DNA from: Mangifera indica
Lineage: Eukaryota > Streptophyta > Magnoliopsida > Sapindales > Anacardiaceae
Assembly (NCBI RefSeq): GCF_011075055.1
Contig: NC_058155.1
Span: forward strand, 12,309,537 to 12,373,536
Reading direction: 5' to 3'
Length of the DNA: 64,000 nt
Part shown: positions 47,463 to 58,838 of the stretch, in pieces
Layout of the letters: each line of letters starts with the position of its first letter
Numbering within the stretch: the stretch's first letter is position 1
The notes under the pieces: generated by a model
Database searches by the model: none
What the model was told of the DNA's origin: nothing
Seen by the model: the letters and a program-made list of their open reading frames with translations, nothing else
Program-made: the position numbers and the translations under genes

Positions 47463-49499
47463 ATGGAGGATTTCCAGATTCAGAGCATAGATCCAGAGAC
47501 AGAGTTTCTTGCATCCAAACAAGAAACTGAGAATGAGTGGGAACTCTTCAAGGTAAACATTAGGCATTTGAAGAGAGGCCGCAACATGCGTCTGCTTAAC
47601 AACTCCCTTGCCTCACACAACGACATTCAACTTAAGAAGTCTCTACTTGAAAATCGAAGGTTCTTATTCCTTCCTGTATATTCTTCTTGTTTGTTTTTAT
47701 GCGCTTCTTTAATCCGCCTATTCTTAATTTTTTTTTTTTTTTAGGAGGCTGATTGAAGCTATCGACGAGTACCAAGGTGACGATCCTCTCCACCCATGGA
47801 TCCACTGAGTGTTTTATGTTATACAACTTGATGGTTCCCAAAATACATAAAAGATAAAGAGAAATGAATTTGTTTTATCTTTTACATTCAAGGTGTATAA
47901 AATGGGCTCAAGAGGCTTTTCCTGCTGGTGGAGACAGTTCAGGATTGGTTGTGATATATGAACAGTGTGTTCGCACGTTTTGGCATTCAGAACGTTACAA
48001 GGATGATCTGCGCTACCTTGTTGTGCGGCTGGAATACGTGAGTTTATTTTTCTCTTCAAATATTTCCCTGCTTTGGATTTTCTTGTGTCTCACTATGAAC
48101 ATTTTCTTTTGCGGGCTGAAAACTGTGTTGATGCAGAAGTCATTTTCAGTTTCCTGAAGGCCAATAATATTGGGAAGACGCATTCTGCATATTACATAGC
48201 CTATGCTTTGTATATGGAATCCAAGTCTAAGATGAAAGCTGCAAATGACCTATTCAACCTTGGAATATCTAGGCAAACTTCTGTCTGATTTCACATGCAA
48301 TAAATAGTAGATTGAAATCCATGCTTATATATTGAACCAATAATTTTCCATGCTTTAAGAAGAGTGGTTTTGCACATTGGATTATTTGTATGCGGGTTGA
48401 TGTTATCGTTTCAATCAAACAACCATGCATGAATTAGCAAAAGTAGGACCATATTGTCAAATTTATAGTTGGACTGTACTGTCAAGGGCTGGCTCTGGAG
48501 TACAAAATTCAAATAATTTTCAACACCTTGGTGTTTTGGGAATGACATGACAACACAATAGCCCAATTTTGATCATGAATGGGATCAATAATGTTACAGT
48601 AGCATCAAATCCTTTAAGAAATTCTTCGTTTCAATTCTAATGCACATCATTCGAGAAATTTGCATAAATTAGGATCTTAGTTCTCTTTTCCTTTTAACAG
48701 GAATGCTCAACCGACAGAAAAATTGACTATGCCTACAAAAAGTTTCTTGTACGCTCAATGAGAAGACCAAAAGCTGCTGATGTATGCAACTTCTGGTAAA
48801 TGAGTGGATTTCATTCAAGTTTTCAGCACACTATTTATCACTTTTTTTTTCCTACAAACTACAGGAGGACTTGGAGGAAAATCACTTGCCTGCCAGACGC
48901 TTAGCAACCGTCCTGGCTAGGGAAGATAATAGTAAGTGGCAGTGATGTCTGTCTCTCTAAGTTTTGCATGATATATTGCTAATCTCCTTTGGCTTCCTCT
49001 TGCTGCAGGAAGCCAGGCTATGCAGAGTACGGATCAGCAGAGGAAAAAGTTGAAGCCAGATGGGTAAGATTATTGCTAGTTTTCCTCTCATCAGTTTTTG
49101 TCTATTACAAATTTGTTTTATATTTTCATTTTACAGCTCAGCGGACATGTTCTTTTAATAATGCCCAAATTTGTATTGGTGTCACCACAATGAATTGACA
49201 TTTAGCTATTTCTTGTTGAGCAGTTAAATGACTCTGAGTAATCTTTTCTCTCATAATTGTATCATAGATGTGCTTTTCCTATGGCTTCCATTATGGATTG
49301 ACTTTGCTAACCATATTCTAGAATCTACTTCATGATTTCTTCATTTTCATATATGATGTGATTTTGCTTCTATAGGAATAAAAAAACTTAATTTCATACT
49401 TACAAAGATACAATTGTTGATATTATGTCAAGTCATCAAACGGATAAGTCAAAGATGGATAATTCTTCCTAGCACAATCTTGGTGTTAAAGCTATTAGT

Positions 49500-50101
49500 T
49501 TTAGAGATAAAATCGTTATTTTATATTTAATATTAAAATAAACTTAAATTTGATTTCATTTTTCTCCTTAAGCTCTAACAATTAATAATTTCTCCTAAAC
49601 CTGAGTTTTCAAAAACTGCATTTTCTCCTTAGGATTTTCAAACTTTCATAGTTTTTCAATAATGATTAGCGATCTCTAGGCACCGTCTCTTTCTCTTTGG
49701 CACGTCTTTCTTCCGATCATGCTCTTTCCGACATCGTGAGGTGTCGTCGTCAACAAAGATGATTCGTCTGTCTTTGACGAAGGCGAATGTCTTCGTCGAC
49801 GATGAAAGGAGCAGGGCCAAAAAAAGGACGGGTCGAAAAGGAAGAGACAGTACTTGAAAATAGCCAAGTGTCATCGAAAAAATTAGATCTAAAAGTTTGA
49901 AAACTTTATGGAGAAAATATAGTTTTTGAAAACATGGATTAAGAAAGATTGTTAGTTTTTAGGGTTTAGCGGGGGAAATGATATAACTAATAGACTCAGT
50001 TAATTTTAACAGCTTATAGGTAGATAAATGAGATTTTCAAAATTAACGGGAGAAAACTTGAGAAATCAACATACTTTAGAGGGGGAATAAGTCCTTTGGC
50101 C
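49500..50101. mobile_element. Left-truncated MULE of the GGCCAAAAG family
   Basis: The right end is the complement of GGCCAAAGGACTTATTCCCC, matching the 8080-8549 family terminus. Inner inverted arms (about 49565-49645 and 49890-49975, with TTTTCAAAAACTGCATTTTC and its complement) surround a CGTCG-rich core. The matching left terminus is missing, so the left boundary is approximate. The fragment lies in the last intron of the BUBR1 pseudogene and directly abuts a copia fragment. Confidence 0.65.
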
Positions 50102-50112
50102 TTAATAGTTTT

Positions 50113-50715
50113 ATGGAGTGTTCATATTAGTCATACTTACAAACAGCTAAAAAGATATTGAGATATATCCGAAGTACACAATCTGATGGTATTTTTTATT
50201 TATATGTTGATAGTAATGGTCTTATTGGTTATATAGATAGTGATTAAGTTGGTGATATAATTGAAAGGAGGAGTACTTCAAGTTATGTTTTTTATTCAGG
50301 GTCTAGTGTGTTTTCATGGTCTTCTAAAAAACAAGAAGTTGTGGTTTTATCAATAGCTGAGACAAAGTATATGGTAACAACAAATAGTGCTACTTAAGCT
50401 GCATGGTTAAGGGGATACTTGAGTTCTTACAACAGAAACAAGATGTTCTAATAAAAATATTTTGTGATAACAAGTCTATTATTGATTTGACTAAAAATCT
50501 AGTTTATCATGATCGCAGCAAGCACATTAGTATCAAGTATCACTACATACAGGATTAGGTGTAAAATAAGGAGATAGAGATTGACTATTGCAAGACTAAA
50601 GATCAAGCGGTTGACATCTTTATAAAGCCATTGAAGTTGGAGACGTTTGTGAAGCTGAAGAAGATGTTGGGCATGTTCAAATTTGAGGAAATTGGTTTAA
50701 GGGAGACAATGTGAG
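50113..50715 (+). mobile_element. Ty1/copia retrotransposon RNase H remnant
   Basis: Conceptual translation gives fragments of the copia RNase H and polyprotein end: YLYVDSNGLIGYIDSD, RRSTSSYVFYSGSSVFSWSS, KKQEVVVLSIAETKYM, SKHISIKYHYIQ and TKDQAVDIFIKPLKLETFVK. They are interrupted by stop codons and at least one frameshift. A purine-rich AAGGGAGA and a TGTGAGAAT string follow at about 50700-50720 and may mark the polypurine tract and the start of a 3' LTR. The rest of the element is absent, so it is a dead 3' fragment. Confidence 0.85.
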
Positions 50716-51097
50716 AATTAAGCCAATTTTTATTAGTTTATTTAATTGGTCTATGAAAACTTGTTTTTACAGAGGTTATTGTCAATTTTTTTTTACAATG
50801 GTTGGTTTCTTCATTTTTTGCGTAAACTTTGTAGTTATGGTTGAGTAATGATTTTTATAATTGTTCTATGATAGATCGGTGTAATGAATTAAAAATTAAA
50901 AGTTCTACCTCATAAATTTGTTTTTTCTGATCATCATTTTTGTTTTTCTGATTTTTTTGATTTTTCTTAACCAATATTTTGGAAAAAAAAAAGAAGATAA
51001 AGATTAACTTTGTCTAGCTCAACTTTTTTGCAGGAAAACAGAGCTATTGAGAAAGAACACATTGCCTAATTTCCCTCCTAGCAGCATTCTTAGATGA

Positions 51098-52226
51098 TTA
51101 TATTATGAAGGTCGTTCTTCACAAAGATTTAACAGTGCGTGCTTTTTTCTCTAAGGCCTAATTCATGTTTGTTCGTTATGTTTCAAATTCTTCTAAAACA
51201 ATAAAAGATGTAGTGCACAAATGCATGCTTGTGCAATATGTTGGAGTTTGCCGCTTTCTTGTCTATGTAACAGTGAAATTTGTTTCTTTGTCTTCTTAGT
51301 TTGAATCTTATGTGTTTGCTTGCAAGGTGCATTTGTTTTATTATTGAGTGAGAGGTGCATTTAAGTTAAGTTGAGCTTGAGTTTAGAATAATTTAAATTC
51401 AATTCAGCTTAAGAAGAGTTGAAATCAAGTTTAAATTCAAGTTTTATGACTTCCTCTTAAAATAGTTTGAGTTTCATTTAGTTTAAAAAAAGTCAAGCTT
51501 GAAGCTAGATATTGTAGTTGACTCAAATCAAATCAAAATTTTTAAACTTATGAATTTAATGAGTTAAACACTTTTTAAGTTCGAACTTGAAAATATAAAA
51601 CTCTTAAACTCAAGTTCGAATTAGATGAGTTCATTTTAAATTTATTCAAGTTAAACTAAAAAATGATCTCAAATCAGCTCGATTTAAATCTAATTTTAAG
51701 ATTTCTATTAGTATGACATATTATATTTACTAGTTTCATAGGTCTTAAACAGTGCTTTAAAACCATACCTCGTTGGTTTAATTGAAAATCAGTGTCAAAT
51801 TTAATTTGGTTTAAATTATGGTTAAAACACATTTTTATCATCTGATAAGGTTAATTTGGCTTTGAATTGAGCGAATCATGATGGATCGCAGTTAAATGGT
51901 TGGGTTTACAAAGCTTTGTTTCTCACATTGATAGTTGTTAAAAATTGAAACTGAACTTAGCTTTTGGTATTATGCTTGAACACAAAAATATTTTTGTTGT
52001 CGAATGTTATTTAATAAATATATTTAATATATAATTTTAATTATATTATCTTAACGTTACCTGTTCACCGGGCCAGTCAACTTGGAGACCGGCCCCTTTG
52101 ACCAGCTTATGGTTCGCCGTGAGTCTAAAATCAGTGGATTTGGTTTTAATTATCTAACGAGAAGTAAAGGACGGGCTTCATCCATGCATATGAAAAATTA
52201 GACAGGCCTAGCTCGCACCAAGGAGG
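51098..52226. other. Intergenic region upstream of U2AF35
   Basis: BUBR1 3' flank, then a long degenerate GAGTTTGAACTTGAA repeat at about 51360-51700 and AT-rich DNA. The U2AF35 promoter presumably lies at about 52050-52430. No gene was recognised. Confidence 0.5.
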
Positions 52227-52458
52227 ATGGATGGGCCGAGTCTGGACTTTGGCCGGGCTTTACAGCCCATCCCAATTGCTTCTAAATCCTCCAATCAGAT
52301 GCTCAGTATAAGTATTTACACATCCATATACATATACGGATATACCTCCAGAAAAAGCAGACGGTCCCGGGAAACAAGTCTGGAACCTTCCAAAATCCAT
52401 TTCCCCATCTCTCGTCTCCTCCTCCTAGTTCTACCGAAACCCAAACCAAACCCTATCC

Positions 52459-53304
52459 ATGGCGGAGCATTTGGCTTCGATCTTTGGCACAGAGAAGGAC
52501 CGCGTCAACTGTCCCTTTTATTTCAAGATCGGCGCCTGTCGTCACGGTGACCGTTGCTCTCGCCTCCATAATCGCCCCACGACCTCCCCGACTCTCTTAC
52601 TGTCAAACATGTACCAGCGCCCTGACATGATCACTCCAGGCGTCGACGCCCAGGGCCAGCCAATCGACCCTCGCAAAATCCAAGAACACTTTGAGGACTT
52701 CTACGAAGACATCTTTGAAGAACTCGGCAAGTTCGGTGAGATCGAGAGCCTTAATGTCTGCGATAACCTCGCCGACCACATGATCGGAAATGTTTATGTC
52801 CAGTTTAAAGAGGAAGACCAAGCTGCCGCCGCTTTACAAGCTCTGCAAGGAAGATTTTATTCCGGTCGTCCGATAATAGCCGATTTCTCTCCAGTGACGG
52901 ATTTCCGTGAAGCCACGTGTCGGCAATTCGAGGAGAATAACTGTAACCGAGGCGGGTATTGTAATTTTATGCACGTGAAACTGATTGGGCGGGATTTAAG
53001 GAGGAAGCTATTTGGGAGGTACCGTGGATATCGTATTAGTAGAAGCAGGAGCCGGAGTCTGAGTCCGAGACACAGAAGAGATAAGGATTATTATGATAGG
53101 CGTGATAGAGATAGAGATTATAGGGATAGGGACCGGGACCGGGACCGTGGAAGGTACAAATATGATAGAGACAGCAGAGACAGAGATGATAGAAAGAGAA
53201 TACACTCTACGCCTAGAAGGAGCAGGAGTCCTGTTAGAGAGGGAAGTGAGGAGCGTAGAGCAAGAATTGAACAATGGAACCGAGAAAGGGAAGAGAATCT
53301 GTGA
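52459..53304 (+). CDS. U2AF35B: Splicing factor U2AF small subunit (281 aa, single exon)
   Basis: The single open frame has the full U2AF35 layout: [20 protein letters not shown], a first CCCH zinc finger (about 18-37, [20 protein letters not shown]), a U2AF-homology RRM (about 45-145, including [18 protein letters not shown] and [20 protein letters not shown]), a second CCCH finger ([19 protein letters not shown]), and a C-terminal RS region. The RS region is rich in RS, RD and DRDR repeats and ends [17 protein letters not shown]2AF35 recognises the AG at the 3' splice site and partners with U2AF65 through the tryptophan-binding UHM. Lack of introns in the coding region is typical of plant U2AF35 genes. 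The A and B paralogues cannot be separated here. Confidence 0.96.
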   Translation: MAEHLASIFGTEKDRVNCPFYFKIGACRHGDRCSRLHNRPTTSPTLLLSNMYQRPDMITPGVDAQGQPIDPRKIQEHFEDFYEDIFEELGKFGEIESLNVCDNLADHMIGNVYVQFKEEDQAAAALQALQGRFYSGRPIIADFSPVTDFREATCRQFEENNCNRGGYCNFMHVKLIGRDLRRKLFGRYRGYRISRSRSRSLSPRHRRDKDYYDRRDRDRDYRDRDRDRDRGRYKYDRDSRDRDDRKRIHSTPRRSRSPVREGSEERRARIEQWNREREENL

Positions 53305-53841
53305 CCTAACTAGTGGTAAATCATTTTAGTTGGCTCGGATACTTGCTTTATTATCAATTTTTTTCTTTTAATTCCGGATTCAAAGTGTCATGTCATGGTT
53401 TTGTTACTGGTCTGTGATAGTTATCTGACTCCAGTAGTTTTGAGTTGCTGCTTTAGTGCTACTCTTATCAACCGGGATTGTTGAGCTTATGTGTTCTGTT
53501 CATTGTTTGCCTCCTTGTTGTATGCAAAACCTGTAACTCCTATTTAGGCTGATCATCTTTTGTTTTTAAGTTCTCTTGTCCACTTTTGTTGTGGACATCT
53601 TGTAAATTTTCATCAGTTTTCTTTTACCAGTCTCGTTTCATTGAGGTTAATGGTTGGCTTTGTTTAGGATGCTTCAAACTTATTCGGATGAATGAGAGAT
53701 GCTTCTAGCTGGGTGATTATATACTCACTGTGTGATGGTAATTAGATTCTGTTTTTAGTTAATAAATAACTCTTAGTCTCATCTGGATTTTAAACACTTA
53801 CACGTGGATGCCAAGTTGGGGTATACAATAATACTTCATGT

Positions 53842-53988
53842 ACAAACGGTTGGATACTAACAGTTGCAAAGAAAGTCATATGTCACAAGTATAAATGGTT
53901 GGGTACTCATGGTTACGAAGAAAGTGATATGTCATAAGGACAAACGATCAGGTAATAGTGGTTACAAAGAGTGTTATATTTCATAATA
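53842..53988. repeat. Three tandem 49-bp units
   Basis: Units starting at 53842, 53891 and 53940 share the pattern ACAAACGGTTGGATACT...GTTACAAAGAAAGT...ATATGTCATAAG with moderate divergence. They lie about 540 bp downstream of the U2AF35 stop codon. Confidence 0.85.
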
Positions 53989-54082
53989 TAATTGAATGAT
54001 TATGAATTAGAGATAACAATTAGATAAGTTAATTTCTTTGAATCCATTAGTACCCACTATATGCACATATAGTCTTATCGTG

Positions 54083-54342
54083 GGGATATTTATTAATATA
54101 GGAGTTTTGTTTTCAGGCTACATATTATGTAGTGAGTTTAGCTCCCGAAGATATTTTTAGAATTTGTTACTCCTTATAGACTATGTCTGGTTGTTTTTTA
54201 GACTCACTCGCAGGGATATTTATTAATATAGGAGTTTTGTTTTCAGGCTAAAGATTATGTAGTGATGTTAGCTCCTGAAGAATTTTTTTTTTTTTGAATT
54301 AATTACTCCTAATGGACTAAATCTGAACCTGGTGTTGGTTCT
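54083..54342. repeat. 130-bp tandem duplication
   Basis: GGGATATTTATTAATATAGG begins at 54083 and again at 54213. The match continues through TTTTGTTTTCAGGCTA and GATTATGTAGTGA and then decays. It is noncoding. Each unit contains a TTTTCAG string that resembles a splice acceptor. Confidence 0.85.
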
Positions 54343-56695
54343 CTGGACAGAATAGACTAAATCTAATTTCGCCAATGTTTTTTTTACAATCATGATAAAT
54401 GCATTGAAGGTTTGGCTTCAACTTCAAGGCCTATTGTGTATAACTAGTAAACCAGGGGGGTTTCAAGAGTTTGTTTAGTTATTGTCCTTTTTATCTGACT
54501 ACCGTTATTTCATTATTGTGTTTGGAGAGCATTTAATGTTCTGACCTGCAATATGCAAGGTGAATATAGGTCCATATTTTATTGTGGTTTTTAGATAACC
54601 TTGAATCTACAGCAATTTAGTGTGTCTAAGTTGAGCCCTACCTGATACTGAAGTCTTTTTGTTTTTGTATGAGCTAGTCTTAATAGACTAAGTTCAGTAA
54701 GAACCATACTCAGTTTGTTATAACATTGAATGTGGCTCTTATTTTCTGTTATTTAATGTTGTAGAACATAGCACCAGAGTGAACCTTTTAATGTGAAATA
54801 GTTCCCCAACAAGTGTCTGTTAGATTAGGTTTTTAATGCATAAATATGTGAGATTGGCTTTAGTGTCAGCCGTGCATGTTAGATGAAAAAAATGGATATT
54901 CTGGATGCTACCACTGTTTTGGATTGTGTCATAAAATTATATAATTTATTATTTAAAAAACTTATCTCATGAGCGAAAACTAATTTAGGGAGCCTTCACT
55001 TTATGGGGCTCTACTGAAGACTATAAGAGTAGGGTCATAAGTGGGTTCTGATTTTTTTCTTTTACTCATAATCAAACTCATATTTTTTTTCCTAATGTTT
55101 CTTTCTTGTTTCTTTCGAGCAAAGATTCTAGGGCTGAATCTGTTCCTGACTTGACAGAATTTGTCAGAATTCACAGTAAGTCATTCACTTAGTTTCTTAA
55201 TCTTGCACCTTTGATTCTTTCATTGACTTCAGAGGAAAATGTACTGTGGATGGGAAAACTGATTTTAAGATTATTTTACTATTTGTAGGTGCAGTAGATT
55301 CAATATCATCTTTCTTATTATTGTTGTGGGTTAAGCAAAAATACGTAGCACCATTAGATTGGTTATTCTATTCTCAGGAAGAACTATGTCAATCTTTATG
55401 GATAAATTCTGTCTCCTAATTTTCTTTTTCTCTTTTCCTAATTCCAGTGCATAAGTCGTCTGTCATGTTGTGCAAAGTTAATTGAGTTTGTATGATTGCC
55501 AAGCTTTACACTTTCTTTACCTTCTTTATAGGGTTGGATTTGATTTAAGCTATTTGAACTTGGATTGAATCCAAAATAAAATTGTCTTTTAAGTTCGAGC
55601 GATAGTTTATCAATCTCATGCTAGCTCTTTGGAATTTACATTGACAAGTACTTTCTTTGGGTCGGGATCAAATCGAGCCCTGCTTCTCTAGCTACTGGAT
55701 GCGTTGTTTCAGTACTAATGAGTAAGCTCGATCATTTGTTCAAAGCTTCTGGGAACACTAGTATAATAATGCTGTAAATATATCATGACCCATGAAGAAC
55801 TCCTAATGTTAAGGAAATGTTTCAGGGGTATTCCTTTCTAGCTGGAGCATAAATGATGATTGGCCGCATTTTAAACCTGATTCCACCTCTGAAACTATAA
55901 CTTCACAATCATTTAGTCTAAGGTGATGTACTATTCAGATTTAGCTTTTGTATTCTTTAACTTCACAAAATGCAGTGCAAGACTTTATGAGTGTATTGTT
56001 AGTGTAATAAATGTCTTGAGGTGATTGGTAAGCCTTTTCGATCATTGAAGGTGGGAGCAAATCTGATGGCTCTGAAGTGGAGGTTGGTATATCCCTTAGA
56101 AATCCACTCTTCAGTGAAGGGATAATCTAAGGTAATATACTGTTCAGCTTCCGAGGCCGGGAGTTTTATAGGCTTATTATTTGGTCAGGAAAATGCTAAC
56201 AAATGCAATCATTGCCTACTAAGCAGTTGATTACGCTAAATTTACGTGGGGAAACGGTTTGACGGGGAAGATCAAAAAGCAGTTGATTACGCTGCATTGA
56301 ATTTTTTTTTTTTAAATGTAATTCAATTTGACCTAAATTGAATTTGTCTTACTTTGGAAAAGTTATTCGGTCACTTAAAAAATTTAGTCCAACAATAAAA
56401 GGGTATTATAATTTTTTCACTTTGTACACCCCTGTCAGAATAACAGATTTTATTAAGGGGGATTAACTATGGGTAGAAAATTGTTTTTTCTCAAAGTTTA
56501 AGGGTGAGAAAAAAATTCGTTTAGTTTTGGGTGAAAAATGTCTTTTCCAAAGTTTAAACGCGGAAAAACGAATCGTTAAATAATGGGTGAAAAAGTCATT
56601 CAGCTTTACAATTCAAAGCAGCTCAATTTTAAAACCATCGAACCTTCGAAATTTATTTTATTTTTTGAAACAGAACCAGATTACTCCACGTGTAC

Positions 56696-56806
56696 AGCCA
56701 AGATCGCTTCTCATGCTCCACTTGCTGTGTTTCCATTGGTCGAATGACGGCAACACAGTCTAATGGATCACATGTTGCGCGGAACGTTTTTTATTTGTCC
56801 ACGTCA
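56696..56806 (+). promoter_or_regulatory. Candidate ER-stress elements in the bZIP60 promoter
   Basis: CCACGTCA at 56799-56806 is the complement of TGACGTGG, the plant unfolded-protein-response element bound by bZIP28/bZIP60. A G-box-containing CCACGTGT lies at 56696-56703 and an inverted CCAAT (ATTGG) at 56745-56749. The spacing does not form a textbook ERSE. Their position 230-340 bp upstream of the bZIP60 start, and the known autoregulation of this gene, make a role plausible. Confidence 0.55.
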
Positions 56807-57037
56807 TCAATCGCTAGTATGTATGTGGCTTCTGACCAAACCTGCACACAGAGGAACGGTTATGGTAAATGTAGATCAGTCTTTTGCTTGCTCACGAAGC
56901 AGCCAAATACGCGTCCAAGACTGTCGCATTATCACGATATATTTGGCCTTCGTTCAGCATCTATGAAAAATAGTCTTCTTCTTCTTTTATTTTTTCATTT
57001 GTTTGCTTTTGTTTTTAACTTTTGCTAGTAAATAGTT

Positions 57038-58838
57038 ATGGAAGATAACGTGTTTATCGAATATGACATTGATTGGAACGATCTTTTCACGGAATTGTCG
57101 GATCCATCACCGGCGGAGACTTTCTCGAATCCGTCGTCAGACGTTTTGGTGTCTTCGTGGGCTGCGGAGATCGAAAGCTTGTTAATGAAGGATAATGATG
57201 ATGACGACCAATTAGAGCTGCTGAATCAGCAATCGCTCGACAATTTCTTTTCAGATATACTTGTTGATTCACCTGCTGCTGCTTCTGCGGAGGTCATTGA
57301 CGTGGCGGCTGCGACTGATAAAGACTCTAATGTTTCCGATGAATCTGTTCCTGTTACTCCAGAGGAGGAAGAGAAGCGCGTCCACGAAATAGAAGCCAAT
57401 GACAACAACTATAGCAGCGAAAATAATGACACCAGTAACAATGATAAGGATGGCGATGCTGACGGAGCTGACGATCCCATCTCCAAGAAACGGAGAAGGT
57501 ATCTCTAGTTCCTTAAAAAAATTATTTTTAAACCCTAATAGTTTTTTAAGGTTTAATTAGGATGCTTGAGATTGATAAATTGAACTTTGTGGACAAGATA
57601 TTGATGTAAGTTTGTAGTCTGAGTATCTTTGTCTTCGTTCTGATTCTGATGCTTTTATCATATCTATGGACAATTATATTTTTAATGATGTATAATTTTG
57701 GAAAATTTAATTTTATATTGTATGTATGGAATGAGAATTAAAAAGGGTGTTTGGTCATTTATATGATTTTCCAGACAGTTGAGAAACAGGGATGCAGCAG
57801 TTAGATCGAGGGAGCGGAAGAAGACGTATGTGAAGGATCTTGAAATGAAGAGCAGGTACTTAGAAGGCGAATGCAGGAAACTGGGGCGGTTGCTTCAGTG
57901 TGTTCTTGCAGAAAATCAAGTTCTTCGTCTTAGTTTACAAAAAGGCAGTGCATTTGGTGCATCCTCAGCCAAGCAGGAGTCTGCCGTGCTCTTGTTGGGT
58001 ATGGCTCATGAATCATCTTTCATTTGTTTTTGCTCATTTCTGATCCTTGCTGCTATTGTAGTTGTCAAGGTGCCAAGTTGGAACTACAGATAAATCTGTA
58101 TATGATTCTTTTTTTTAAATTGTCGATTGCATTGTGTTGGTTCTGATCTTTTCAGGCTCATGTAAGGCTGTCAATTAGGCTTGGATTCCAACTGAGCCGA
58201 ACTCAAATTGAGCCAAATTCTGAGCTAAGCTGGATTGGAGCGGATCCAGCCCTAGTTATAATACCATATAACTTGATTATATGGCATTTTTACATAACAT
58301 TGTTCTGTTTTGCACATTTACTTCTCAAATGCAGAAATAAAAATAAAAAATAACAACAGGAATGACACAAATAAATTTAAATATGTTTTATTAACAGTCA
58401 ATGCCATCATATTCAAACATGCTTGTTCAATTATAGGTATTGAGTTTGTACAGCTTTTTGCCAAATCATTATTCTGGTTTGGTTTCATTTAGTTACCAAG
58501 TTTATCTTCTGTGGCTTTCATTTGGGATGTTCCTTCTAATTTGTTGATCTTTTCAGTATTTTTTAAGTATCTTTGATCTTCCTTGATTTGCAGAATCCCT
58601 GCTGTTGGGTTCCCTGCTTTGGTTCCTGGGCATCATCAGCCTGTTTATCCCCACACTAATCCAGACAAATCTGGAGTTGGTTCCACTGGAAAACGTCGAA
58701 GAGAAAGCTCTTGGAAATCTGGCTCCAAGAGGAGCAGAAAGTAAGTTTTTGATATTCTCTATGTTAAAATCTCGGAGATGCAAAGCTTCAAGGACAAAGA
58801 TGAAAATGAGAGATGATATTCTTAGAGTTTTGGCATGA
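57038..58838 (+). CDS. BZIP60: bZIP60, membrane-tethered ER-stress transcription factor (3 exons, 309 aa unspliced form)
   Basis: Exons: 57038-57498, 57775-57998, 58594-58838. They total 930 bp (309 aa). An acidic N-terminal activation region (MEDNVFIEYDIDWNDLF) precedes the bZIP. The basic region is KKRRRQLRNRDAAVRSRERK (about 149-168), with a leucine zipper to about 210. Exon 3 encodes a hydrophobic segment, ESLLLGSLLWFLGIISLFIP (about 229-248), that anchors the unspliced protein in the ER membrane. In plants IRE1 removes 23 nt of this mRNA in the cytoplasm, shifting the frame so that the membrane segment is lost. Here such a removal opens a second frame, PGHHQPVYPHTNPDKSGVGS, ending in the basic tail KRRRESSWKSGSKRSRK and stopping at 58742-58744. 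The result is exactly 271 codons (270 aa). Both forms are intact, so the stress switch appears preserved. Confidence 0.95.
58594..58645 (+). promoter_or_regulatory. IRE1 unconventional splicing site of bZIP60 mRNA
   Basis: The segment holds CCCTGCTGTTGGG (58597-58609), able to form a short stem with a CTG-containing loop, then TTCCCTGCTTTGG and CCTGGGCATCATCAG. IRE1 loops carry CxGxxG, which is present as CTGCTG at 58599-58604. Removing 23 nt beginning after 58601 or after 58604 joins the upstream frame to the nuclear C-terminus. Frame alone cannot choose between the two cut positions. Confidence 0.8.

Larger units (their letters stand above)
47463..51097 (+). pseudogene. BUBR1: Decayed BUBR1/MAD3 spindle-checkpoint gene
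   Basis: Eight ancestral exons are recognisable: 47463-47659, 47745-47804, 47893-48037, 48115-48272, 48701-48781, 48865-48931, 49009-49063, 51034-51097. They spell a Mad3/BUB1 homology region, with ETENEWELFK, EAIDEYQGDDPLHPW, IKWAQEAFPAGGDSSGLVV, IYEQCVRTFWHSERYKDDLR, and a C-terminal NTLPNFPPSSIL. Intact BUBR1 inhibits APC/C-CDC20 as part of the mitotic checkpoint complex. Lesions: the N-terminal KEN box (normally FKENVRP) is FKVNIRH; the exon 2 donor is CTGAGT instead of GTGAGT (47805), so the frame runs into a stop; the exon 4 acceptor is GCGG instead of GCAG (48113); exon 4 ends in a GC donor; a one-base deletion near 48726 shifts the frame in exon 5. The last intron has MULE and copia fragments. 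Loss of function is very likely for this copy. Confidence 0.85.
53305..56690. other. Long U2AF35 3' flank and intergenic region
   Basis: No second gene was recognised in about 3.4 kb. The first kilobase is T-rich, as in plant 3' UTRs. Two tandem repeats are listed separately. Near 56450-56600, just upstream of bZIP60, a phrase of the type GGGTGAAAAATGTCTTTTCC-AAAGTTTAA recurs about three times at roughly 60-bp spacing; similar text occurs at the edges of plant MULEs. Degenerate TTGAACTTGGATT repeats lie at about 55540-55720. Confidence 0.5.

Noticed and set aside
56696..56749. Textbook ERSE (CCAAT-N9/10-CCACG) in the bZIP60 promoter
   Set aside because: A CCAAT and a CACG are present, but about 40 bp apart, so the spacing does not fit. 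Only the UPRE-like CCACGTCA is kept as a candidate.
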